DNA of 21,588 nt, taken from contig JBJXGC010000052.1 of assembly GCA_046154545.1 (NCBI GenBank), positions 1 through 21,588 of the forward strand. The letters run 5' to 3'. Position numbers and translations under genes: made by a program. Numbering within the stretch: the stretch's first letter is position 1; every line of letters begins with the position of its first letter. The DNA is from JBJXGC01 sp046154545. GTDB lineage: Bacteria > Chloroflexota > Dehalococcoidia > Tepidiformales > Tepidiformaceae. This document shows positions 15,741-21,588 of this stretch, one piece after another. The notes under the pieces were generated by a model. That model was given only the letters and a program-made list of their open reading frames with translations. It searched no databases and was not told where the DNA came from.

Positions 15741-16499
15741 GTGACCGCGACGCGTTTCGCGGCTACGGTGAGTTACGACGGGACGGACTTCGTTGGGTCG
15801 CAAGTGCAGCCCAACGGCCGCACCGTCCAGGGAGAGCTGGAACGCGCGGCCGCCGCCATTTTTGGTGGCGACGTGCGGGTAGAGCTGGCGGGACGCACGG
15901 ATTCGGGCGTCCACGCCATCGGTCAGGTGGCGGCTTTCAGCGCGGAGACGCGTTTGGGAGCGGCGGCTGTCGGGAGGGCGCTCAACGCCCACCTGGCGGA
16001 CGACCTGGCGGTACGCGATGTTAGCGCTGTCGGCGCGGGTTTCGACCCGCGGCGATGTGCGCGGCGGCGTTGGTACCGCTACACCATCTGGAACGCAGAG
16101 GGGCGCTCGCCCCTCCGCCGGCGGACAGCCTGGCATGTCAAGGGCGACCTTGACCTGCCGGCCATGCAGGCGGCGTCGCGGGCGCTGGCCGGGAGGCAGG
16201 ACTTTTTGGCCTGCTCCGGGCCGCTGGTGGCGGGAAGGACTTCGGTCCGGACCGTCTTCGGCGCAGGATGGCTCCGCTCGGGCGAGGCCGTCCTGTTCGA
16301 CATCACGGCGGACGCGTTTCTGCCGCACATGGTGCGCCGGCTGGCCGGTGCGCTGGTGCGTGTGGGGCGCGGCCAGCTCAAGGAAGAGGAGTTCGTCCGC
16401 CTGCTGAAGGAGGCGGAGCCAGGGAGCATGGGGCCCACCGCCCCGGCTCACGGGCTCTGCCTCGTCCGCGTGGAGTACGATGAGGGATACGGCCAATGA
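15741..16499 (+). CDS. truA: tRNA pseudouridine(38-40) synthase TruA
   Basis: 252 residues from GTG at 15741, near the usual 245-270. It converts uridines 38-40 of tRNA anticodon arms to pseudouridine. The N-terminal TruA domain has VSYDGTDFVGSQVQPNGRTV, and the catalytic Asp lies in AGRTDSGVHAIGQVAAF (about residue 55). The C-terminal domain has RRWYRYTIWN, and later FLPHMVRRLAGALVRVG, the conserved end motif. The start is uncertain: a second GTG at 15723, still inside rplQ, is also possible, and neither has an ideally spaced ribosome binding site. In-frame sequence further upstream is rplQ read in another frame. The TGA overlaps rplM by 4 nt. rplQ-truA-rplM-rpsI is a known order. Confidence 0.95.
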   Translation: MTATRFAATVSYDGTDFVGSQVQPNGRTVQGELERAAAAIFGGDVRVELAGRTDSGVHAIGQVAAFSAETRLGAAAVGRALNAHLADDLAVRDVSAVGAGFDPRRCARRRWYRYTIWNAEGRSPLRRRTAWHVKGDLDLPAMQAASRALAGRQDFLACSGPLVAGRTSVRTVFGAGWLRSGEAVLFDITADAFLPHMVRRLAGALVRVGRGQLKEEEFVRLLKEAEPGSMGPTAPAHGLCLVRVEYDEGYGQ

Positions 16500-17056
16500 A
16501 CACGACGGTGCGCGTCAAGGCTTCGGAGATCACTAAGGACTGGCACGTCATCGATGCCGCCGGGCGGCCGCTCGGCCGCGTGGCGACCGAGGCCGCCATC
16601 CTGCTTCGCGGCAAGCACAAGGTGAACTTCGAACCCCATCTCGATGGTGGTGACTTCGTTATCATTATCAATGGCGGTCAGGTGCGGCTCACGGGCCGCA
16701 AGACTGAACAGATGAAGTACTACCGGCACTCCGGCTACCCTGGTGGCCTGAAGACCCGGAGCTACACGGAGATGCTCGAACGCTTCCCGGAGCGGATCCT
16801 GGAGCGTTCGATCAAGGGTATGCTCCCGAAGGGCACGCTCGGCGAGAGCATGAACAAGCACCTGAAGGTCTACCGTGGCACGAACCACCCGCACGCCTCG
16901 CAGGTGGTCGGCTCGGAACGGGCTGTCGCCCAGCGCACAGCCGCCGCGGCCAGCGCCCCGATCGAACAGATGAAAGCCCGCCGCTTGCGCCCGCTCGCGG
17001 TCCCAGACGCATACGCGACGGCAGCCACCGCGGTGGCCGAGCCGGTGGAGGACTAG
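16496..17056 (+). CDS. rplM: 50S ribosomal protein L13 with C-terminal extension
   Basis: 186 residues; L13 is usually 140-150. The core has WHVIDAAGRPLGRVATEAAI, the GKHKVNFEPHLDGGDFVIIIN segment (in part), GGLKTRSYTEML and the signature IKGMLPKGTLGESMNKHLKVY. The core ends near HPHASQ at about residue 135. The last 45 or so residues are Ala-rich with a basic patch (KARRLRP) and an acidic end. L13 is an early 50S assembly protein binding the 5' part of 23S rRNA. The ATG overlaps the truA stop (ATGA). rpsI follows 2 nt later. Confidence 0.96.
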   Translation: MNTTVRVKASEITKDWHVIDAAGRPLGRVATEAAILLRGKHKVNFEPHLDGGDFVIIINGGQVRLTGRKTEQMKYYRHSGYPGGLKTRSYTEMLERFPERILERSIKGMLPKGTLGESMNKHLKVYRGTNHPHASQVVGSERAVAQRTAAAASAPIEQMKARRLRPLAVPDAYATAATAVAEPVED

Positions 17057-17058
17057 TC

Positions 17059-17457
17059 ATGCCTGAGCAGCAGTACTTCTACGGGACGGGGCGCCGCAAG
17101 ACGGCCGTCGCCCGCGTCCGCCTCTACCCGGGCAACGGCGCCATGGTCATCAACGGCAAGCCGATGGAGGAGATCTTCAGCCGCGACATCCATCGCGCTG
17201 AGGTGATGTCGCCGTTCGTGCGCCTCGGCCGCGAAGGCCGCTTCAGCGCGCAGATTAAGTGCGATGGTGGCGGCATCACCGGCTGGTCCGGGGCGATCCA
17301 GATGGGCATCGCCCGCGCCCTCGTAGCCGCCGACCCGTCCGTGAAGCCGCAGCTCAAGCGCGGCGAAAACCTCCTCACCCGCGACGCGCGGATGAAGGAA
17401 CGGAAGAAGGCCGGCCTCAAGCGTGCCCGCAAGGCACCTCAGTTCACGAAGCGCTAG
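17059..17457 (+). CDS. rpsI: 30S ribosomal protein S9
   Basis: 132 residues, typical. Starts MPEQQYFYGTGRRKTAVARV and has the conserved GGGITGWSGAIQMGIARAL and LTRDARMKERKKAGLKRARK. It ends with QFTKR, the C-terminal Lys-Arg that touches P-site tRNA. S9 is in the 30S head. It is the last gene of the long run and is followed 29 nt later by a strong hairpin. The pair rplM-rpsI is conserved across bacteria. Confidence 0.98.
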   Translation: MPEQQYFYGTGRRKTAVARVRLYPGNGAMVINGKPMEEIFSRDIHRAEVMSPFVRLGREGRFSAQIKCDGGGITGWSGAIQMGIARALVAADPSVKPQLKRGENLLTRDARMKERKKAGLKRARKAPQFTKR

Positions 17458-17486
17458 CCGTCCGGCTGCGGCTCCATCACAGAAAC

Positions 17487-17518
17487 CAGGAAGGCCCCTC
17501 GCGAGAGGGGCTTTCCTG
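17487..17518. terminator. GC-rich hairpin ending the ribosomal protein run
   Basis: A 14-bp inverted repeat (CAGGAAGGCCCCTC / GAGGGGCTTTCCTG) around a GCGA loop, with a single G-T pair on one strand. GCGA fits the stable GNRA tetraloop class. It begins 29 nt after the rpsI stop. On the + strand no U tract follows (CGTCACG), so it is not a perfect intrinsic terminator. On the minus strand it is followed by GTTTCTG. Since rpsI and the minus-strand hydrolase gene converge here, it may serve both directions. Confidence 0.75.
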
Positions 17519-17624
17519 CGTCACGTCGGCGATTCGCCGCCGCACCGCCTGCTCTCCGCGGGGGTCCCTAACGTCCACACCGCGCGAGTCCGAAGGGCGC
17601 CGGCAATGGCGAACGCCCGGGCTC

Positions 17625-17658
17625 GGGTGCGCCCATCGGGCTGGCGGCGGACGCACCC
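17625..17658. terminator. Possible terminator hairpin of the minus-strand hydrolase gene
   Basis: A perfect 7-bp inverted repeat (GGGTGCG / CGCACCC) with an inner CCC-ATC-GGG mini-stem, lying 11 nt beyond the minus-strand stop codon at 17670-17672. No U tract follows in either direction, and such repeats arise easily in GC-rich DNA, so it is only a candidate. The rest of the 17519-17669 gap holds nothing I recognise. Confidence 0.25.
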
Positions 17659-17669
17659 CCGGCCTACGC

Positions 17670-18449
17670 CTACGGGTTCGGCATCGTCGCCGCAAAGGCT
17701 GCGATGGCCGCCGAGGCGCCACTGAGGATGGGGTCGCCGTGCCCGAAGTAAGCAGACTCGAAGTCAAGCCTGGCGATGCGGCGGATGCTCCGCCGGGCGG
17801 CGACGGGGTCAGGGGTGAAGGCGGCGCCCGGTTCGGCGAGGCTGCCAACGTTGGTCAGGGTGTCGCCGAGGAGAATGATGGACGCTTCTTCGTGGTGGAC
17901 GGCGATGTTTCCGGGCGTGTGGCCGGGCGCGTGCACGACCTCCAGGTCGAAGACATCATCTTCGTCCTCGAGCCCGCGGAGCCGCTCGCCAGACGGGAAG
18001 AGGGGGTCGCTCGCGATCCGATCGACATCGCCCTCGTGCGCGTACACTTTCGCCTTCGTTGCGGCGGCCAGGATCGCCGTGGAGTTGCCGATATGGTCGG
18101 GGTGCCAGTGCGTCAGGATCAGGTGACGGACGTCCCGCCAGCCGAGGCCCGTAGCCGCGACCGCGGCCTCGAAGGCCGCGAAGTTGCCCGGGGCGTTAAA
18201 GCCCGCATCGACGATGGCGATCTTCCCGTTGCGGGCGAGCACGTAGCCACTGACGAACGTGTTCAGAGCGCGTTCGACCCGCAGCCGGCGCCGGCCCTCC
18301 TTCGCGGCTGCGGAGGCCCCGGTCGCGAGCGCCCCACCACCGACGGCGATGGCGGCCCCGCCCCTGGTGAGCGTCCAGGCTCCGATACTCGTACGGGTAA
18401 GGTGCGTGAGGAAGGTGCGGCGGTCTACGGGGTGGCGGTTGGTCGTCAT
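17670..18449 (-). CDS. Tat-exported metallo-beta-lactamase-fold hydrolase
   Basis: 259 residues on the minus strand. The N-terminus has a twin-arginine motif, DRRTFLTHL at residues 9-17, followed by a hydrophobic Ala/Gly stretch (about 31-45) and a possible cleavage zone around ASAAAKEG (45-52), so export in folded form is likely. The MBL fold is complete in its metal ligands: HWHPDH at 114-119 (H114, H116, D118, H119), H177 in APGHTPGN, D196 in LLGDTL and H237 in YFGHGDP. The GHTPGN and HWHPDH pattern is shared by glyoxalase II, lactonases and other MBL hydrolases; the substrate is unknown. Start is supported by AAGGAGGA 6 nt upstream. It is convergent to rpsI and divergent from the thiolase-like gene. 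Confidence 0.9.
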   Translation of the reverse strand: MTTNRHPVDRRTFLTHLTRTSIGAWTLTRGGAAIAVGGGALATGASAAAKEGRRRLRVERALNTFVSGYVLARNGKIAIVDAGFNAPGNFAAFEAAVAATGLGWRDVRHLILTHWHPDHIGNSTAILAAATKAKVYAHEGDVDRIASDPLFPSGERLRGLEDEDDVFDLEVVHAPGHTPGNIAVHHEEASIILLGDTLTNVGSLAEPGAAFTPDPVAARRSIRRIARLDFESAYFGHGDPILSGASAAIAAFAATMPNP

Positions 18450-18455
18450 GAGAAG

Positions 18456-18463
18456 TCCTCCTT
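18456..18463 (-). promoter_or_regulatory. Ribosome binding site of the MBL-fold hydrolase gene
   Basis: On the minus strand the sequence reads AAGGAGGA, then 6 nt, then ATG. This near-perfect Shine-Dalgarno fixes the start so that the Tat signal is included. Confidence 0.85.
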
Positions 18464-18907
18464 GAAAGCTGGCTGCGGCAGTGCCCGTTGGAGCCCGCCA
18501 GGGACCGCAGGGGCGTGCGGGCAGTCATCAAAGCAGACGGGACGTGAAGGGGGGGTTAACGCGGGCCGCGGTAGAGGAGCTGACGGCCTCGCCCAGGACG
18601 GTGCTCTCGGTGCGTGGCGGACTCGTCCAGGCTCGCCGTTGCGCAGAGCGTTGCACGGGCAACGTCGTAGCGCTTGCTCACGCGCGCGGCTCTGACGCGC
18701 CGCTCACGGCGCCCCGGCGGAGGGCGGTTGTCAGCGTTCGGGGTGGAGGGCTTGTGCCGCCCGCGGCCAGGGCGGGGGCGCGGAACGGCCGGGTCCGAGC
18801 GGGGCAGGCGGAGCGCAACGCCCGCCCCAGCGCGCAAAATCCTGAGCCCACCCGGTGCGAGCGCCCTGCTGCCCATACTCCCGCCCGTGCTAGGCTTCGC
18901 ACGATTT
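18464..18907. other. Divergent intergenic region with no recognisable gene
   Basis: About 450 nt of GC-rich sequence between the divergent hydrolase and thiolase-like genes; it must contain the promoters of both. A long open frame on + continues upstream from the thiolase-like gene to 18481, but its translation is low-complexity Arg/Ala/Gly/Pro, has no ribosome binding site and resembles nothing. I therefore read it as non-coding. A 6-bp hairpin (CGTTGC-ACGG-GCAACG) lies at 18649-18664. A weak -10-like TGCTAGGCT at 18888-18896 would put a transcript start about 20 nt before the thiolase-like ATG; no convincing -35 is seen. Confidence 0.6.
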
Positions 18908-18913
18908 CTTCTG

Positions 18914-18919
18914 AGGAGG
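18914..18919 (+). promoter_or_regulatory. Ribosome binding site of the thiolase-like gene
   Basis: AGGAGG with a 5-nt spacer to the ATG at 18925. This selects 18925 as start over the upstream start codons of the same open frame, which lack such a site. Confidence 0.85.
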
Positions 18920-18924
18920 ACACC

Positions 18925-20121
18925 ATGCGCGGACTGCGTGGAGAAGCCGCCATCGTGGGAGTCGCGGAGCTGCCGCCGCGGCGCAAGCCGGAGCGGCTGT
19001 ACATGGGTCTCGAATCGTACGCCGAGCTCGCCCGGCAGGCGCTCGACGACGCCGGGATGCCACTCTCCGAGGTCGATGGCCTGATCACCGGTTCGAACCT
19101 GATGGAGGCGCGGATGCTCATCCCCTCGGCCATCACGGAGTACCTCGGTGTCGGTTCGAACTTCTTCGAAGTGGTCGACCTCGGCGGCGCGACCGGCGCG
19201 GCCCAGGTGGCCCGGGCGGCGATGGCGATCGAGGCCGGGATGTGCGAGACGGTCGTCTGCATCGTCCACACGATGATGCCCCCACCTGACCCGACGGTGT
19301 CGCCCGCCCAGGTGCGGCGTGACTGGGGTGGGGGCATCTGGGGTTCGCCCCAGGCCGAGTTCGAGATGCCGTTCGGCGCTGTCCAGGGCACCTACGGCTA
19401 CGCCATGATCGCGAACCGCTACCGCCACGAGTACGGCCTCACACCGGAGCAGCTCGCGAAGATCGCCGTCGCCCAACGCACGAACGCGCTCCAGAACCCG
19501 AAGGCGGCCTTCTTCGGCCAGCCGATCACGATCGACGATGTCCTTAACTCGCCGATGATCTGCGACCCGTTGAAGCTCCTGGAGATCGTCATGCCCTGCT
19601 TTGGCGGCGCGGCGGTCGTCGTTACGCACAGGGACAACGTGCACAAGGCGAAGAACCGCCCGGCCTACGTGCTCGGCGCCGGTGAGTACACCACCCACCG
19701 CTCGGTCACGTACGAACCGGACTTCACCCACTCGCCGATCAAGCCGGCGGCCGACCGGGCGTTCGCGATGTCGGGCGTGAAGCGGTCGGAGATCGATATG
19801 GCGTCGCTCTACGACTGCTACACGATCACGGTGCTCCTCACGATCGAAGACGCGGGTTTCTGCGACAAGGGTGACGGCGGGCGGTTCGTCGATGCACACG
19901 ACCTCACCTACAAGGGCGACTGGCCGATGAACACGCACGGCGGGCAGCTCAGTTTCGGCCAGTCGGGACTGGCGGGCGGCATGTCGCACGTGACCGAAGC
20001 GTTCCTCCAGATCGCGGGCCGGGCCGGCGGCCGCCAACTGAAGAAGTGCGACACCGTCTTCGTCAACGGCAACGGCGGCATCATGAGTGAGCAGGCCTCG
20101 CTCGTCCTGAGGGGAGGCTAA
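18925..20121 (+). CDS. Thiolase-fold protein lacking thiolase catalytic residues
   Basis: 398 residues, of the SCP-x/lipid-transfer type thiolase family by overall pattern: EAAIVGVAELPPRR start, SYAELARQALDDAGM, VDGLITG, and the segment SLYDCYTITVLLTIEDAGFC (292-312, in part). True thiolases need a nucleophilic Cys in a CxTG-like motif, a GHP His and a late Cys. Here the equivalents read GATG (88-91), GQS (345-347) in HGGQLSFGQSG, and NGNGG (381-385), so all three are replaced. This is the pattern of thiolase-like aldolases and other non-thiolase members, such as the Ltp2 type that cleaves steroid side-chain acyl-CoA by retro-aldol reaction with a DUF35 partner. A DUF35 gene follows 2 nt later, supporting a complex. 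Substrate unknown. Confidence 0.88.
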   Translation: MRGLRGEAAIVGVAELPPRRKPERLYMGLESYAELARQALDDAGMPLSEVDGLITGSNLMEARMLIPSAITEYLGVGSNFFEVVDLGGATGAAQVARAAMAIEAGMCETVVCIVHTMMPPPDPTVSPAQVRRDWGGGIWGSPQAEFEMPFGAVQGTYGYAMIANRYRHEYGLTPEQLAKIAVAQRTNALQNPKAAFFGQPITIDDVLNSPMICDPLKLLEIVMPCFGGAAVVVTHRDNVHKAKNRPAYVLGAGEYTTHRSVTYEPDFTHSPIKPAADRAFAMSGVKRSEIDMASLYDCYTITVLLTIEDAGFCDKGDGGRFVDAHDLTYKGDWPMNTHGGQLSFGQSGLAGGMSHVTEAFLQIAGRAGGRQLKKCDTVFVNGNGGIMSEQASLVLRGG

Positions 20122-20123
20122 CG

Positions 20124-20546
20124 ATGGCCTATCGCAAGAGCCACGAGCCGATCCCGGTGCCGACCCCGGTCACGAAGCCGTTCTGGGAGGGCACGAAGGC
20201 CCATAAGCTGCTCCTCCAGCGCTGCGATAGGGGCCACGTCTTCTACTACGCGCGGACGCACTGCCCGCACTGTCTTTCCAACCAGTTCGAATGGATCGAA
20301 GCGAGCGGCAAGGGACGCCTCTACAGCTACACCGTCGCCCGCCGCGCCCAGTCGCCGGAGTTCGCGGACGACGTGCCCTATATCATCGCAGCCATTACCC
20401 TCGACGAAGGCCCGCGGATGACGAGCCTCCTCGTGGACGCCGACCCGGACAACGTCCGGATCGAAGGCCCCGTCGAGGTCGCCTGGGAAGACGTGAACGA
20501 CGACATCTCTATGCCATATTTTCGCCCCATCGCGGGCCCGGAGTGA
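20124..20546 (+). CDS. DUF35 OB-fold protein with zinc ribbon (thiolase partner)
   Basis: 140 residues. The N-terminus has the DUF35 helix (TKPFWEGTKAHKLLLQRC). A zinc ribbon follows: C34, then H38, then C47 and C50 (CDRGH ... THCPHC). The family standard is CxxC ... CxxC; here the second Cys is missing and the first half reads CDRGH, so H38 may be a ligand or the metal site may be altered. The OB-fold domain covers about 62-128 (GRLYSYTVARRAQSPEF, PYIIAAITLDEG, in part). Known DUF35 proteins bind thiolase-fold enzymes and hold or guide acyl-CoA, as in archaeal thiolase/HMG-CoA synthase and ChsH2-Ltp2. It lies 2 nt after the thiolase-like gene, preceded by GGGGAGG. Confidence 0.9.
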   Translation: MAYRKSHEPIPVPTPVTKPFWEGTKAHKLLLQRCDRGHVFYYARTHCPHCLSNQFEWIEASGKGRLYSYTVARRAQSPEFADDVPYIIAAITLDEGPRMTSLLVDADPDNVRIEGPVEVAWEDVNDDISMPYFRPIAGPE

Positions 20547-20550
20547 CTGA

Positions 20551-21423
20551 GTGACCAACAGAGTCTGTGAACTTTTCGGTATCCGCTATCCCGTGGTGAT
20601 GGGCGCTATATCCCAGACGCCCGAGCTGGCCGCCGCCATCTCCGAGGCGGGCGGGCTGGGGTGCATGGCGGGCGCCGCCGCCCCGCCCGCACTGCTCCGC
20701 GAGCGAATCCGAAAGCTCCGCGACCTGACCGACAAGCCCTTCTCGATCAACTTCCCGATCGTGCTGACGCCGGAGAAGGACCTCCCACCCAAGATGGAAC
20801 TGATGGTCGAGGAGAAGGTCCCGGTCGTCATCACCTCGGCCGGGAACCCGAAGCTCTGGACGAAGTTCCTGAAAGACGGCGGCTGCCGGGTGGCCCACGT
20901 CCTGCCCACGCTCTACCACGCCCGCAAGGCGGTCGAGGCCGGGGTGGATGCCATCATCGCCGAACCGGCCGAGTCCGGCGGCTACCGCGGCGAGCAGGAG
21001 GTGAGCATGATGGTGCTCATCCCCGTCATCGCCCGGGCTTTCCCCCAGGTCCCGCTGATCGCGGCCGGCGCCGTCGCCGATGGCGCCGGGTTGGCGGCCG
21101 TCATGGCCCTCGGCGCCGAGGGCATCCAGATGGGCACGCGCTTCATCATGACCGTCGAGGCGGACGCCCCCGAGCACGTCCGCAAGCTCATCCTCGCCGC
21201 CATCGATACCTCCACGATGTCGGCCGAAGGCCGGGTCAAGCCCCGCGTCAACCGCCCCGAGCTCGCGGAGGAGGTCCTTGGCGAGAACAAGCGCACCCAG
21301 ATGGGCCAGGTGGCCGCGCTTATCGACAGCGTCAAGACGGTGGACCAGGTGATGCGGGAGATGGTCGCAGGTGCCGCCGAGACCTCGGCGCGGGTGGCCA
21401 AAGCCACGGCCGCACTCGTCTAA
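20551..21423 (+). CDS. Nitronate monooxygenase / FabK-like flavoprotein
   Basis: 290 residues from GTG; NMO and FabK proteins are mostly 310-370, so this is a compact member. The TIM-barrel FMN protein signature is present: FGIRYPVVMGAIS (9-21), EAGGLGCMAG (32-41), VVITSAGNP (92-100) and the phosphate-binding AAGAVADGAGLAAVMALGAEGIQMGTRF (171-198, in part). In typical NMO and FabK the motif xGxEAGGHxG holds a functional His; here it is AEPAESGGYRG, with Tyr145 in that place. The true reaction may therefore differ: a reductase or oxidase acting on a CoA or enoyl compound is possible. The GTG is 4 nt after the DUF35 stop, consistent with one operon. An internal ATG at codon 18 would remove the conserved first strand. 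Confidence 0.88.
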   Translation: MTNRVCELFGIRYPVVMGAISQTPELAAAISEAGGLGCMAGAAAPPALLRERIRKLRDLTDKPFSINFPIVLTPEKDLPPKMELMVEEKVPVVITSAGNPKLWTKFLKDGGCRVAHVLPTLYHARKAVEAGVDAIIAEPAESGGYRGEQEVSMMVLIPVIARAFPQVPLIAAGAVADGAGLAAVMALGAEGIQMGTRFIMTVEADAPEHVRKLILAAIDTSTMSAEGRVKPRVNRPELAEEVLGENKRTQMGQVAALIDSVKTVDQVMREMVAGAAETSARVAKATAALV

Positions 21424-21446
21424 CCTCGGGCTGCCGGGCACTGCGG

Positions 21447-21452
21447 TATCAT
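21447..21452 (+). promoter_or_regulatory. Possible -10 element before the Uma2-like gene
   Basis: TATCAT lies 20 nt before the ATG at 21472, in the 48-nt gap after the flavoprotein gene, with a GGAGGG ribosome binding site between. I see no convincing -35 hexamer. If real, the last gene has its own short leader. Confidence 0.35.
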
Positions 21453-21471
21453 TCCCCGTGGAGGGATCGCC

Positions 21472-21588
21472 ATGGGCATCTCCAGCCAGTCGCCAACGGG
21501 TACGCTGCCCCGCCGCTGGAAGCTGACCGTCGCCGAGTTCGAGCGGATGGTGGAGGCCGGTGTCTTCTCCGAGGATGACCACGTCGAA
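21472..21588 (+). CDS. Uma2-family protein, N-terminal fragment
   Basis: 39 residues to the window edge, with no stop. After a short variable start the sequence RRWKLTVAEFERMVEAGVF, then SEDDHVE, matches the opening of Uma2 (DUF820) proteins, which usually read WTxEEYxRMxEAGxLxEDDRVELIEG. The family has a PD-(D/E)XK nuclease-like fold and is expanded in Cyanobacteria, Chloroflexota and some other phyla; its biological role is unclear. The active-site residues would lie beyond the window. The start is supported by GGAGGG 6 nt upstream. Confidence 0.8.
   Translation, partial: MGISSQSPTGTLPRRWKLTVAEFERMVEAGVFSEDDHVE

Noticed and set aside
18649..18664. 6-bp hairpin in the divergent intergenic region as an operator or small RNA
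   Set aside because: Short stem, no supporting promoter or conservation evidence; mentioned only as part of the intergenic description.
17259..18695. 478-residue open frame on the + strand across rpsI end and the hydrolase gene
   Set aside because: It overlaps rpsI in another frame and is antisense to the hydrolase, whose metal motifs are complete. The composition is low-complexity.
18481..18924. 148-residue N-terminal extension of the thiolase-like protein in the same open frame
   Set aside because: Low-complexity Arg/Ala/Gly/Pro translation, no ribosome binding site at its start codons, and an AGGAGG exactly placed for the ATG at 18925, which gives the family N-terminus.
18556..20037. 493-residue open frame on the minus strand
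   Set aside because: Antisense to the thiolase-like gene; Arg/His/Val/Asp-rich composition typical of GC-rich shadow frames, with no domain pattern.

Overview
The window is high-G+C bacterial chromosomal DNA. Positions 1 to about 17,520 hold one long, gap-poor ribosomal protein locus read on the + strand: the end of tuf, then S10, spc and alpha operon genes fused into one run, followed by rplQ-truA-rplM-rpsI. Gene order and protein types (zinc-type S4 and L36, secY-adk-map inside the run, truA between rplQ and rplM) fit a Gram-positive-like or Chloroflexota-like bacterium. A high-G+C member of Chloroflexota is my best guess. It rests on gene order and general protein character, not on any search.

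Layout: tuf 3' end (2-127); S10 block rpsJ-rplC-rplD-rplW-rplB-rpsS-rplV-rpsC-rplP-rpmC-rpsQ (155-5327); spc block rplN-rplX-rplE-rpsN-rpsH-rplF-rplR-rpsE-rpmD-rplO-secY-adk-map-rpmJ (5324-12327); alpha block rpsM-rpsK-rpsD-rpoA-rplQ (12331-15736); truA-rplM-rpsI (15741-17457). Most junctions are overlaps of 1, 4 or 8 nt or gaps below 20 nt, which points to translational coupling. A strong GC hairpin at 17487-17518 closes the run. infA, often found between map and rpmJ, is absent there.

From 17,520 on the character changes to accessory metabolic genes. A minus-strand, Tat-exported metallo-beta-lactamase-fold hydrolase (17670-18449) is divergent from a + strand cassette: a thiolase-fold protein lacking the thiolase catalytic residues (18925-20121), a DUF35 zinc-ribbon/OB-fold partner (20124-20546) and a nitronate-monooxygenase/FabK-like flavoprotein (20551-21423). 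The start of a Uma2-family protein (21472-end) is cut by the window edge. The thiolase-like plus DUF35 pair resembles known acyl-CoA thiolase/aldolase complexes; its substrate cannot be read from sequence.

The ribosomal region is mostly conventional. The points of interest there are disordered Ala/Pro/Glu-rich C-terminal tails on several proteins (S3, S17, L13, L17 and RpoA), a zinc-free long S14 in an otherwise zinc-type set, and the missing infA. I see no CRISPR array, tRNA, rRNA, insertion sequence or phage gene.
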